The notes under the pieces: model-generated
What the model was told of the DNA's origin: nothing
Database searches by the model: none
The model's input: only the letters and a program-made list of their open reading frames with translations
In this document: one piece after another, positions 8,914-16,819 of the stretch
Numbering within the stretch: position 1 is the stretch's first letter
How the letters are laid out: every line of letters begins with the position of its first letter
Translations under genes and position numbers: made by a program
Assembly: GCF_001636055.1 (NCBI RefSeq)
Contig: NZ_CP011789.1
Span: 2,356,001-2,420,000 of the forward strand
Direction of reading: 5' to 3'
Length of the DNA stretch: 64,000 bases
Source of the DNA: Pseudomonas putida
Lineage (GTDB): Bacteria; Pseudomonadota; Gammaproteobacteria; Pseudomonadales; Pseudomonadaceae

Positions 8914-9050
8914 GTGCGAATTCCCGTGTTCTTGTTGTTGTTCGAGGTTTCTTCGGCGCGCAGGCGCCCCGGACGACCCGCTCCCGTGGGCCGCCGGTAC
9001 TGCGTTTCACTGCTTGGACGAGACGGGCGGCCAGGGCGCCGCCCGCTGAC

Positions 9051-10406
9051 TCAGTGCGGGTGACAGGCCTCGTTGTGGGTCGCGCGTTCGGCGCCCCCGA
9101 GGATGTTGAACAGCACGTTCAGTATCAGGGCGCTGAGCGTGGCCATGGCGATGCCGCTGTGGGTGATGGGCTCCATCCACTGGGGCATCTGCGCGAAGAA
9201 CTCCGGACGCACCACCGGGATCAGCCCGAAGCCGACGCTGACTGCGACCAGCAACTGGTTGCGCCGATCACTGATGTCGGCCTCCTGGAGGATCTTGATG
9301 CCGGTGGCGGTGACCATCCCGAACATGGCAATGGACGCGCCGCCCAGTACCGCAGGCGGGATCGAGGCGATCAGGAAGGCCGCCTTGGGCAGCAGGCTGA
9401 GCAGGATCAGCAGCGCGCCCGCGACCACCGTGACATAGCGGCAGCGCACCCCGGTCATCTGCACCAGGCCGATGTTCTGGGCGAAGGAGGAATGGGTGAA
9501 GGTGTTGAAGAAACCGGCCACGAACGAGGCGCCGGCATCGCACAGCAGGCCGCGACGCAGCATGCCGGGTGTCACCTCGCGGTCGGTCACCTTGCCCAGG
9601 GCCAGGAACATGCCGGTGGACTCGACGAAGATGATCACCACCACCAGGCACATCGACAGGATCGGCGCGAGGCTGAAGGTCGGCATGCCGAAGTGCAGTG
9701 GCGTGACCACCTGCAGCCAAGGCGCTTCGTTCAGGCCCGACAGGTTGACCATACCGATGGAACCGGCCAGCACATAACCCAGGCCCATGCCCACCAGCAC
9801 CGACACGTTGACCCAGAAGCCACGCATGAAGCGATTGATCAGCAGGATCACGGCCAGCACCAGGCCTGCGACCATCAGGTAGATCGGCGAGCCGAAGGTT
9901 TCCGCCTGTTGCCCGCCGCCGGCCCAGTTGACCGCGACCGGGAACAGCGACAGGCCGATGGAGGTGATCACGGTACCTGTGACCAGCGGCGGGAAGAAGC
10001 GCACCACCTTGGACATGAACGGCGCGATCAGCATGCCGAAGAACCCGGCGGCGATGGTCGCGCCAAAGATCCCCTGCAAACCCACACCGGGCATGCCGGC
10101 CATGGCCACCATGCTGCCGACGGCGGCGAAGCTTGCGCCCATCATCACCGGCATGCGGATGCCCACCGGGCCGATGCCGAACGACTGGATGATGGTAGCG
10201 ACACCGGCCACGAGCAGGTCGGCGTTGATCAGGAAGGCGACTTCTTCACGGGACAGCCCGGCGGCCTGGCCGATGATCAGCGGCACGGCGATGGCGCCGC
10301 CGTACATCAGCAGGACATGTTGCAGGCCCACCAGGATCAGCTGGAACAGGGGCAGGGGCTGTCGTGGCGGCGCAACGGGGATGTACGCCTTGGGTGACTC
10401 GGACAT
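9051..10406 (-). CDS. NCS2 family xanthine/urate-type permease
   Basis: A 451-residue inner-membrane protein with about 12-14 hydrophobic segments. It carries the nucleobase-ascorbate transporter signature QNIGLVQMTG (residues 310-319), an N-terminal LQHVLLMYGG (QH motif, 29-30), and the substrate-site glutamate in VESTGMFLALG (about 262). It is a proton symporter for xanthine, urate or uracil. Because the downstream genes degrade urate and the upstream ones encode Tsx-like channels, urate or xanthine is the probable substrate. A 199-bp gap with a REP element separates it from puuD, so it may have its own promoter. Confidence 0.92.
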   Translation of the reverse strand: MSESPKAYIPVAPPRQPLPLFQLILVGLQHVLLMYGGAIAVPLIIGQAAGLSREEVAFLINADLLVAGVATIIQSFGIGPVGIRMPVMMGASFAAVGSMVAMAGMPGVGLQGIFGATIAAGFFGMLIAPFMSKVVRFFPPLVTGTVITSIGLSLFPVAVNWAGGGQQAETFGSPIYLMVAGLVLAVILLINRFMRGFWVNVSVLVGMGLGYVLAGSIGMVNLSGLNEAPWLQVVTPLHFGMPTFSLAPILSMCLVVVIIFVESTGMFLALGKVTDREVTPGMLRRGLLCDAGASFVAGFFNTFTHSSFAQNIGLVQMTGVRCRYVTVVAGALLILLSLLPKAAFLIASIPPAVLGGASIAMFGMVTATGIKILQEADISDRRNQLLVAVSVGFGLIPVVRPEFFAQMPQWMEPITHSGIAMATLSALILNVLFNILGGAERATHNEACHPH

Positions 10407-10564
10407 GCAGCACCTCGAGTTTTGTTTTTATTCTCGGATCCAAGCGGGCGGCTCCAGGCGGCAGGCGCTTCGGTTGAAGGACCTGGGGTTTCCGGATGGA
10501 GCCGTACGCTCGATGCTTGCTTGTTACGGTGTTTCATTGGAAGCGAGGCCGGCAACACCGGCCT

Positions 10565-10592
10565 CTACGCGGGCAAGCCCGCTCCCACAAAC
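10565..10592. repeat. Single REP element
   Basis: The REP core acgcgggcaagcccgctccc lies just downstream of the puuD stop, between puuD and the permease gene. Confidence 0.7.
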
Positions 10593-10605
10593 AGGATGTG
10601 GGGTG

Positions 10606-11925
10606 TCAGTTGACCGGGGCACCCTTGGCGATCCAGTCGCCGACCAGCTTGCGTTCCTCGACGGTCATCTGGGTGATGTTGCCCAGCGGCATGATCTGGC
10701 TGGCGACGGCCTGCGCCTGGATGCGCGCGGCCTGGGCCTGGATCTGCTGCGGGGTGTCGAACATCACGCCGCCCGGGGCGGTGCTGAACAGTGGGCTGGT
10801 CGGTTTCGACGAATGGCACACGGTGCAGCGTTCCTGGATGACGTTGTGGATCTTCTCGAAGTTGCCGGGCGCAGCCTGGGCGGTGGCCTGGGCCGGCGCT
10901 TCGGCAGGTGCCTGGGCAGCCTTGGCAGCTTCCTCGGCGCGCAGCTCGGCAGCGGTCTTGCCGCCGACTGCAGTGGCGGGCAATGGCTGGTACTCGATCT
11001 TCGCAGCAGCCTGCTCGGGCGAGGTCGGCAGCGGCTTGGGACCGGTCACATAGGCCAGGCAGATCATCGCCAGGGCACCTACAGGGAGAGTCCAGGCGTA
11101 CTTGTTGCTGTCGTGGCGGGTGTTGAAATAGTGACGGATCAGTACCGCAGCCACTGCGATCCCGGCCAGGATCAGCCAGTTGTACTGGCTGCCGTAGGTG
11201 CTCGGGAAGTGGTTGCTGATCATGATGAACAGCACCGGCAGGGTGAAGTAGTTGTTGTGTCGCGAGCGCAGCAGGCCCTTGGCCGGCAGTACCGGATCAG
11301 GGGTCTGGTTGTTCTCGATCGCCGCCACCAGCTGGCGCTGGGCCGGCATGATGATGCGGAACACGTTGCCCACCATGATGGTGCCGATGATCGCGCCAGT
11401 GTGCAGGTACGCGCCACGACCGCTGAACACCAGGCTGAAGCCCCAGCACGCCGCGATGATCAGCACGAACAGCACGGCGCCGAGCAGGGCGGGGCGCTTG
11501 CCCAGTGGTGAGTCGCAGAGGAAGTCGTAGACGAACCAGCCGACGACCAGTGAGCCGATGCCGATGGCCACGCCTTCGGCGCCGCTCAGGGTGCTGCCAG
11601 GTGCCAGCAGGTACAGGGTTGGGTTCCAGTAGAACACCACGCACAGCAAGGCGATCCCGGACATCCAGGTGAAGTAGGCTTCCCATTTGAACCAGTGCAG
11701 GTTCTCGGGCATTTTCGGTGGTGCGAGCTTGTATTTCTCCAGGTGGTAGATACCACCGCCATGGATGGCCCAGAGGTCACCTGACAACCCATCGCGCGGG
11801 TTGCTTCGATTCAGGTGGTTCTCCAGCCAGACGAAGTAGAACGATGCACCGATCCAGGCTACGCCGGTGATCATGTGAACCCAGCGAATGCTCAGGTTCA
11901 GCCATTCGTGAAGGTGTGCTTCCAC
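10606..11925 (-). CDS. puuD: Membrane-bound urate hydroxylase PuuD with C-terminal cytochrome c domain
   Basis: A 439-residue protein that oxidises urate to 5-hydroxyisourate and passes electrons to the respiratory chain. Residues about 1-325 form the urate-oxidase N-terminal membrane domain with roughly eight hydrophobic helices (starting MEAHLHEWLNLSIRWVHMI). An Ala/Pro/Gln-rich linker (about 330-360) leads to a periplasmic cytochrome c domain with the haem motif CTVCH (367-371) and a distal methionine probably in QIMPLGNITQM. It therefore replaces the soluble cofactor-free uricase. It lies 56 bp downstream of allA in the puuE-uraD-allA-puuD run. Confidence 0.93.
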   Translation of the reverse strand: MEAHLHEWLNLSIRWVHMITGVAWIGASFYFVWLENHLNRSNPRDGLSGDLWAIHGGGIYHLEKYKLAPPKMPENLHWFKWEAYFTWMSGIALLCVVFYWNPTLYLLAPGSTLSGAEGVAIGIGSLVVGWFVYDFLCDSPLGKRPALLGAVLFVLIIAACWGFSLVFSGRGAYLHTGAIIGTIMVGNVFRIIMPAQRQLVAAIENNQTPDPVLPAKGLLRSRHNNYFTLPVLFIMISNHFPSTYGSQYNWLILAGIAVAAVLIRHYFNTRHDSNKYAWTLPVGALAMICLAYVTGPKPLPTSPEQAAAKIEYQPLPATAVGGKTAAELRAEEAAKAAQAPAEAPAQATAQAAPGNFEKIHNVIQERCTVCHSSKPTSPLFSTAPGGVMFDTPQQIQAQAARIQAQAVASQIMPLGNITQMTVEERKLVGDWIAKGAPVN

Positions 11926-11981
11926 AGTATGTACCTCTGCCGATCACCGACAGGCCGAGACCCGGGATGACCGACCTTTTC

Positions 11982-12485
11982 TTATTGGTGGGGATTGAGG
12001 ATCAACATCTGTTCCTCGGTGAAGTAATGCTCGTCGCAGTTGTTGCCGGAACCACTGCGATCAACCACCAGGAAGTCATCCCGCTTTTCGATCGTCAGCA
12101 CCGGGTGGTGCCAGACGCCGCGATGGTAATTAACGCCCTGCCTGCCGTTGCTGCGGAAGGCTCGGACCAAGCCTGATACAGGTGCATCGCCAACTGGCGC
12201 GACCACGATCAGAAAGGGGTTGCCGAGCAGCGGAATGAAAGCCTGGCTGCCCAGCGGATGGCGCTCCAGCATGCGTACGGTCAGTGGCATCTCCAGCGCG
12301 TCGGCGCGGAAGATGCTGATGATCGCCTTGTCTTCCGGCTCGGCGGTCTCGACCGTGGCGAGCTTGTGGAAGCGCATGGTCGAGCCGTTGTTGATCATGA
12401 AGTGGTCGCTGCCATCGGTTTCGATCACGTCACCGAACTGGGCGAAGGCTTCTTTGGTCAGGGGCTCGATCATCAGGGTACGCAT
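11982..12485 (-). CDS. allA: Ureidoglycolate lyase
   Basis: A 167-residue cupin-like enzyme that splits (S)-ureidoglycolate to glyoxylate and urea. I chose the start at MRTLMIEPLTKEAFAQFGDV (ATG at complement of 12483-12485) as this is the conserved N-terminus. Typical family segments include GSQAFIPL, the region with GVNYHRGVWHHPVL, and FLVVDRSGSGNNCDEHYF. Its product glyoxylate feeds gcl at the other end of the island, so this gene links the two halves. A gap of 105 bp separates it from uraD. In P. aeruginosa an allantoicase gene belongs to this cluster, as I recall; none is found here. Confidence 0.94.
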   Translation of the reverse strand: MRTLMIEPLTKEAFAQFGDVIETDGSDHFMINNGSTMRFHKLATVETAEPEDKAIISIFRADALEMPLTVRMLERHPLGSQAFIPLLGNPFLIVVAPVGDAPVSGLVRAFRSNGRQGVNYHRGVWHHPVLTIEKRDDFLVVDRSGSGNNCDEHYFTEEQMLILNPHQ

Positions 12486-12590
12486 GCGGTTATCTCTTCT
12501 GTATTCGTTATCGGTATGTAGGGCGGACCTCGTTCGGGCAGGCCCTGGGTGCGGTCGCGTCACGCACTCGGGCCAGTCCGGGTTTGGTCC

Positions 12591-13106
12591 TCAAAGCTGC
12601 AGCAGGCGGAACAGGGCGATCAGGTTGATCTGCGCCAGTGCTTCCTTGAATTCGGCATCGGTGTCGTTGTGGATGCGCTTTTCGAAGGAGGCGAGGATCT
12701 GGTGCCGGTTGCTGCCCTTGACCGCCATGATGAACGGAAACTGGAATTTTGCCTTGTAGGCGTCATTGAGTTCGGTGAAACGTGCGAACTCTTCGGCAGT
12801 GCACTGGTGAATGCCGGCGCCGGCCTGTTCGTTGGTGCTCGATTCGGTCAGTTCGCCCTGCACCGCTGCCTTGCCGGCCAGGTCCGGGTGAGCGTTGATC
12901 AGCGCCAGTTGCTCGGCGTGGCTGGCGCTGAGCAGGATGTCGCTCATGCGCTGGTGCAGCACCTCGATCTCGTCCAGCTCGCTCAGGTTGCCCAGCGCGT
13001 AGGCTTTTTCGGCGACCCACGGCGAGTGCTCGTAGATGTCGGCGAAGGCCGCGACGAAGGCGTCACGGCCGAGGGTCGAGGGCTTGAGGGTGTTGAAAGC
13101 GGTCAT
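12591..13106 (-). CDS. uraD: 2-oxo-4-hydroxy-4-carboxy-5-ureidoimidazoline (OHCU) decarboxylase
   Basis: A 171-residue enzyme that decarboxylates OHCU to (S)-allantoin, the third step of urate breakdown. The catalytic histidine is in NAHPDLAGK (H73), and the later FELNDAYKAKF-type block (FTELNDAYKAKFQFPFIMAV) is diagnostic of the family. The start at MTAFNTLKPSTLGRDAFVAA overlaps the puuE stop codon by one base (TGATG at 13104-13108), which indicates translational coupling. An in-frame start 13 codons upstream would lie inside puuE and is unlikely. Confidence 0.94.
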   Translation of the reverse strand: MTAFNTLKPSTLGRDAFVAAFADIYEHSPWVAEKAYALGNLSELDEIEVLHQRMSDILLSASHAEQLALINAHPDLAGKAAVQGELTESSTNEQAGAGIHQCTAEEFARFTELNDAYKAKFQFPFIMAVKGSNRHQILASFEKRIHNDTDAEFKEALAQINLIALFRLLQL

Positions 13107-14032
13107 CAGGCGTTCTCTTTCTTGTACGGATGGGTGGCGTGCCAATGGCGGGCGATGTCCACGCGACGGGCGAACCAGACCTGCTCGTGGCTCTTGGCGT
13201 ACTCGACGAAGCGCTTGAGCGCTGCCAGGCGCGCGGGGCGGCCGACCAGGCGGCAGTGCAGGCCGATGGAGAGCATCTTCGGCGCGTGCTCGCCTTCTTC
13301 GTAGAGCACGTCGAAGGCGTCCTTGAGGTACTGGAAGAACTGCTCGCCGCAGTTGAAGCCCTGCACCTGGGTGAAGCGCATGTCGTTGGTGTCCAGGGTG
13401 TAGGGGATCACCAGGTGCGGCTTGTCGGTGGGGTTGTTCGGCTCCCAGTAGGGCAGGTCGTCGTCGTAGGTGTCGCTGTCGTAGAGGAAGCCGCCTTCCT
13501 CCATCACCAGGCGCCGGGTGTTCGGGCCAGTTCGCCCGGTGTACCAGCCCAGCGGGCGCTCGCCGGTCAGTTCGGTGAGGATGCGGATGGCCTCGAGCAT
13601 GTGCTCGCGTTCCTGCGCCTCGTCCATGTACTGGTAGTCGATCCAGCGGTAGCCGTGGCTGCAGATCTCATGGCCGGCCTCGACCATGGCGCGGATCACG
13701 TCCGGGTGGCGCTGGGCGGCCATGGCCACGGCGAACACGGTCAGCGGTACGCCGGTGTCCTTGAACAGCTTGAGCAGGCGCCACACCCCGGCGCGGCTGC
13801 CGTATTCGTAGAGCGACTCCATGCTCATGTTGCGCACGCCCTGCAGCGGCTGGGCAGCCACCATTTCAGAGAGGAAGGCTTCGGATTCCTTGTCACCGTG
13901 CAGGATGTTGCGCTCGCCACCTTCTTCGTAGTTGAGCACGAAAGACAGGGCAATGCGGGCGTTGCCCGGCCATTGCGGGTGAGGTGGGTTGTTGCCGTAA
14001 CCGATCAGGTCGCGAGGGTAGTCAGCGCTCAC
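13106..14032 (-). CDS. puuE: Allantoinase, polysaccharide-deacetylase type (PuuE)
   Basis: A 308-residue metal-independent allantoinase that opens allantoin to allantoate. It belongs to the NodB-like deacetylase superfamily: EICSHGYRWIDYQYM, GWYTGRTGPNTRRLV and YDSDTYDDDLPYW are conserved PuuE blocks. I take the start as GTG (complement of 14030-14032), which gives the usual N-terminus VSADYPRDLIGYGNNPPHPQ and has an AAGGAAG ribosome site 6 bases upstream. Starts further upstream would add about 20 unconserved residues. It heads the minus-strand operon and is divergent from uraH, with a TTGTATACAA palindrome 77 bp upstream. Confidence 0.94.
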   Translation of the reverse strand: MSADYPRDLIGYGNNPPHPQWPGNARIALSFVLNYEEGGERNILHGDKESEAFLSEMVAAQPLQGVRNMSMESLYEYGSRAGVWRLLKLFKDTGVPLTVFAVAMAAQRHPDVIRAMVEAGHEICSHGYRWIDYQYMDEAQEREHMLEAIRILTELTGERPLGWYTGRTGPNTRRLVMEEGGFLYDSDTYDDDLPYWEPNNPTDKPHLVIPYTLDTNDMRFTQVQGFNCGEQFFQYLKDAFDVLYEEGEHAPKMLSIGLHCRLVGRPARLAALKRFVEYAKSHEQVWFARRVDIARHWHATHPYKKENA

Positions 14033-14108
14033 TGCAGTCTTCCTTATGTTCGTAGGTGCGGGTGGTGGGTGGACCGCGGCGGGTTGTCGCACGCACCGGA
14101 TGGGATGA

Positions 14109-14118
14109 TTGTATACAA
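14109..14118. promoter_or_regulatory. Palindrome TTGTATACAA, putative operator upstream of puuE
   Basis: Identical to the palindromes at 4398 and 4538 near gcl, and 77 bp before the puuE GTG. The shared word suggests co-regulation of ureide and glyoxylate genes. Confidence 0.6.
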
Positions 14119-14208
14119 CTTATTTGACCATTTGTAAGCCCGTTTTTCCGCATTTCTTCCCACTTGTCGCCTCAAACTCAGGCTGGAAAAGCACTGCAAG
14201 AAACCTGC

Positions 14209-14220
14209 CTGATCGGTCAG
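14209..14220. promoter_or_regulatory. Palindrome CTGATCGGTCAG, putative TetR-type operator
   Basis: A 12-bp dyad between puuE and uraH that matches the one at 7992-8003 except for one central base. The last bases before uraH also hold a TTGTGTACAA site, so two regulators may act here. Confidence 0.4.
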
Positions 14221-14315
14221 ATAATGCCTCGGCCTGCTGCACAGGCCCTGTATTTGCGACGGATGCTCATGCTCGGAAGGCCTGGTGTGAGCGGTGCGCA
14301 GCGGGGTTCAAAAAA

Positions 14316-14325
14316 TTGTGTACAA
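14316..14325. promoter_or_regulatory. Palindrome TTGTGTACAA, putative operator upstream of uraH
   Basis: A one-base variant of the TTGTATACAA word, extended by flanking bases to ATTGTGTACAAT. It lies about 110 bp before the chosen uraH start. Confidence 0.55.
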
Positions 14326-14432
14326 TCTGAATCGAAAGTGTCTTAATGAGCCCATTCCGGCATTTCGTCAGCCTCGTGTTGGTGCATGCCGTGTATTTTC
14401 TGCCCATGCAAACGACAAGAGGCGACAAGCAA

Positions 14433-14786
14433 ATGGGACGTTTGACCACACACGTACTGGATGCCGCTCACGGCTGCCCGGGCAGCTCGATCAAGGTCGA
14501 GCTGTACCGTGTCGAAGGCCAGCAACTGGAGCTGGTGAACAGCGCACTGACCAACAGCGATGGCCGTGTCGATGCGCCTTTGTTGCAGGGCGATGACTAC
14601 CGTACTGGTGTCTACCAGTTGCAGTTCGCCGCCGGGGACTACTACCGGGCCAAAGGTGTTGCACTGCCTGACCAGGCGTTTCTCGATGTCGTGGTGCTGC
14701 GCTTCGGCATCGATGAAGGGCAGGAGCACTATCACGTGCCGTTGCTGATCTCGCCGTACAGCTATTCGACCTATCGTGGGAGCTAG
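14433..14786 (+). CDS. uraH: 5-hydroxyisourate hydrolase (transthyretin-like)
   Basis: A 117-residue enzyme that hydrolyses 5-hydroxyisourate to OHCU, the step between PuuD and UraD. It has the transthyretin-related fold: N-terminal LTTHVLDAAHGCPG (with H7), DGRVDAPLL (R45), HYHVPLLISPYSYSTY (H101) and the diagnostic C-terminal tetrapeptide YRGS. I chose the ATG at 14433 (MGRLTTHVLD) because it fits the cytoplasmic family N-terminus and has an AGAGGCG site upstream. In-frame ATGs at 14346 and 14406 would add a partly hydrophobic extension. A clear terminator follows at once. Confidence 0.94.
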   Translation: MGRLTTHVLDAAHGCPGSSIKVELYRVEGQQLELVNSALTNSDGRVDAPLLQGDDYRTGVYQLQFAAGDYYRAKGVALPDQAFLDVVVLRFGIDEGQEHYHVPLLISPYSYSTYRGS

Positions 14787-14815
14787 TTGGTCGCTAGAAG
14801 AATCTTCGTAGGTCC

Positions 14816-14846
14816 TTGCCCGCTATCACACTGGCGGGCTTTTTTC
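14816..14846 (+). terminator. Rho-independent terminator of uraH
   Basis: GCCCGC (14818-14823) and GCGGGC (14834-14839) form a 6-bp stem with a ten-base loop, followed by a run of six or seven T. Confidence 0.85.
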
Positions 14847-15035
14847 ATTCTGTAGCAATTGTCCGAAACCCCGCCCGATCCCCCAGTCCCGCATCCCTCC
14901 GCTATTCCAGGCATGGAAACGTATCAGCGTTCGTCGCAAAGCACTGAGTGGCGCGTTGATGGCGTGGTTCTGCTCTTGTATCCTGCGCACCCTTTCGCAG
15001 TGATGCGATCAGTTCTCAAGTGACGGATTACTTGC

Positions 15036-16730
15036 ATGTCCCTCTTCCTCCGTGCGCTGGCGACCGGCTTTGCGCTCCTGCCGCTGCTTGCCAGTGCCGC
15101 CCCCTTCCAGTCTCCCGGCGACCGCGACCTGATTCGTGACCGTCAGGAAAACCTTCTGCAAGAGCAGCGCAAGCGCCTTGAGGAACTGCAGCAATTGCCC
15201 GGCAAGCAGGCCCCTCAGGCCCCCGTGGCGCCCGCGGAGCAAGGGCGGTGCTTCCAGATCCGCAGCGTCGAGCTGCAAGGTGCGACCCTGCTCAGCGAGC
15301 GGCAACGCCAGGCACTGGTCGAGGGCTATGAAGGCAAGTGCCTGCAGGTGGGCGAGCTCAACGGCCTGCTCAAGCGCATCACCGATCACTACATCGACCG
15401 TGGCTACCTGACCACCCGTGCCTACCTGCCGCAGCAGGACCTGGGTTCGGGCATCCTGCAGATCATCATCGTCGAAGGACGCCTGGAAGGCCTGGACAGC
15501 TCAGCGCTTGCCAGCCCACGGGAAATGGCCATGACCTTCCCCGGCCAGGTCTCCGAAGTGCTCAACCTGCGCGACATGGAGCAGATGGTCGACCAGCTTG
15601 GTCGCTTGCCGTCGCGTCAGGTCGAAGTCGAGCTGGTGCCAGGCCAGGAAGTCGGCGGTAGCCGCGTGCAGCTCAAGGGCCAGCGTGACAAACCCTGGCG
15701 AGTCTCGGCCAGCCGCCACAACAATGGTGATGCCAGCAGCGGCGAGCAGCAGATGAACCTGGGCCTGGAGTGGGACAGCCCGTTGGGCCTGGCCGATCAG
15801 CTGAGCCTCAGGGGCGGGCGTGATGTGGTCAGCGACCACTGGCGCCATTCCGACAGCCATGGCCTGAACTACAGCCTGCCGTGGGGCTGGTGGACCTTCA
15901 ACTACAGCTACAACCACAACTACTACCGCACCCGCGACACCTCCAGCGGCTTTCCCTTCAAGCTCGACGGCGACAACAGCGTGCACCAGTTCCAGGCCGA
16001 ACGGGTGATCCACCGCGACAGCCTGAGCAAGACGGCGGTGAATATCGGGGTGAGCCACTTGCGTGCGCGCAACTACCTTGACGACACCCTGATCGATGTC
16101 TCCAGCACCCGCATCACCGAGCGTCAGCTTGGCGTCAACCACGGCCGACGCATCGGCAATGCCTTCGTCAACCTCGATGCCGGCTGGCAGCAGGGCATCG
16201 GCGCGCTCGACGCCCAGGGCGCAGGCGACCCCCACGGCAACGAACCGGTGTCGCGCTACAACAAGTACACCCTGACCCTGAGCTACCTGCAGCCGTTCCA
16301 GCTGTGGGGCGAGCAGTTCAGCTTCGACAGCCTGGCCACCGGCCAGCGCAGCGAGGACGCGCTCTACAGTGCCCAGCGCATCAGTGTCGGCGGGCTGACC
16401 TCGGTGCGTGGCTTCAAGGATCAGACCCTCACCGGCGACAGCGGCGGCTACTGGCGCAACCAGTTGCGCTGGCGTCGGCCGGTCACCTGGGCTGCGCTGC
16501 AGCCCTGGTTGCGCGAATACGGCATGGCGTTCGCCTACGACGCCGGTGTGATCAAGGGCCAGCATGGCAACGGCAAGGACCATGGGCGCCTGAGCGGCAA
16601 TGCCCTGGAGTTCAATGTGCGCGGCCAGTACTTCGCTGCCAGCGCAACCTTTGCCCGTTCGCTGGAGCGCCCCGATGCGGTAACCCGCCGCGAGCACCCG
16701 ATCTATTTCCGCGTCGACGCCTTCTTCTGA
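15036..16730 (+). CDS. Two-partner secretion transporter, ShlB/FhaC/CdiB family
   Basis: A 564-residue outer-membrane Omp85-type translocator. It has a signal peptide (MSLFLRALATGFALLPLLASA, about 21 residues), an alpha-helical plug-like stretch rich in Gln/Glu/Arg (30-65), and a POTRA domain (around CFQIRSVELQGATLL to IIIVEGRLEGL). A 16-strand barrel region with alternating aromatic residues ends in IYFRVDAFF, a normal barrel C-terminus. The VRGFKDQTL motif (about 450) is the conserved lid-lock VRGF. It lies 89 bp before the giant exoprotein gene on the same strand and exports it to the surface. Whether to call it CdiB depends on that partner. Confidence 0.93.
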   Translation: MSLFLRALATGFALLPLLASAAPFQSPGDRDLIRDRQENLLQEQRKRLEELQQLPGKQAPQAPVAPAEQGRCFQIRSVELQGATLLSERQRQALVEGYEGKCLQVGELNGLLKRITDHYIDRGYLTTRAYLPQQDLGSGILQIIIVEGRLEGLDSSALASPREMAMTFPGQVSEVLNLRDMEQMVDQLGRLPSRQVEVELVPGQEVGGSRVQLKGQRDKPWRVSASRHNNGDASSGEQQMNLGLEWDSPLGLADQLSLRGGRDVVSDHWRHSDSHGLNYSLPWGWWTFNYSYNHNYYRTRDTSSGFPFKLDGDNSVHQFQAERVIHRDSLSKTAVNIGVSHLRARNYLDDTLIDVSSTRITERQLGVNHGRRIGNAFVNLDAGWQQGIGALDAQGAGDPHGNEPVSRYNKYTLTLSYLQPFQLWGEQFSFDSLATGQRSEDALYSAQRISVGGLTSVRGFKDQTLTGDSGGYWRNQLRWRRPVTWAALQPWLREYGMAFAYDAGVIKGQHGNGKDHGRLSGNALEFNVRGQYFAASATFARSLERPDAVTRREHPIYFRVDAFF

Positions 16731-16819
16731 GCGCCGGCCCTACCCATTACCCGTGACATCGCTGCCCCTTGCGGGGCAGGCCGGCAACTGGCCTGAGCTG
16801 CGACTGGAGTTTGTTCGAC

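Larger units (their letters stand above)
14033..14432. other. puuE / uraH divergent regulatory region (400 bp)
   Basis: I see no separate gene. The region holds two TTGTnTACAA palindromes, one near each gene, and a CTGATCGGTCAG dyad between them. An open frame upstream of and in frame with uraH (from 14346) could add 29 residues to that protein, but it lacks a good ribosome site. Confidence 0.6.

Noticed and set aside
14124..14130. TTGACCA, half of the E. coli RutR consensus, beside the operator upstream of puuE
   Set aside because: The second half-site (TGGTCAA) is not present at the correct spacing, so a single 7-base match is not meaningful.
14346..14432. Separate small gene upstream of uraH
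   Set aside because: The frame has no stop before uraH and is simply its possible extension; there is no independent ribosome site of note.
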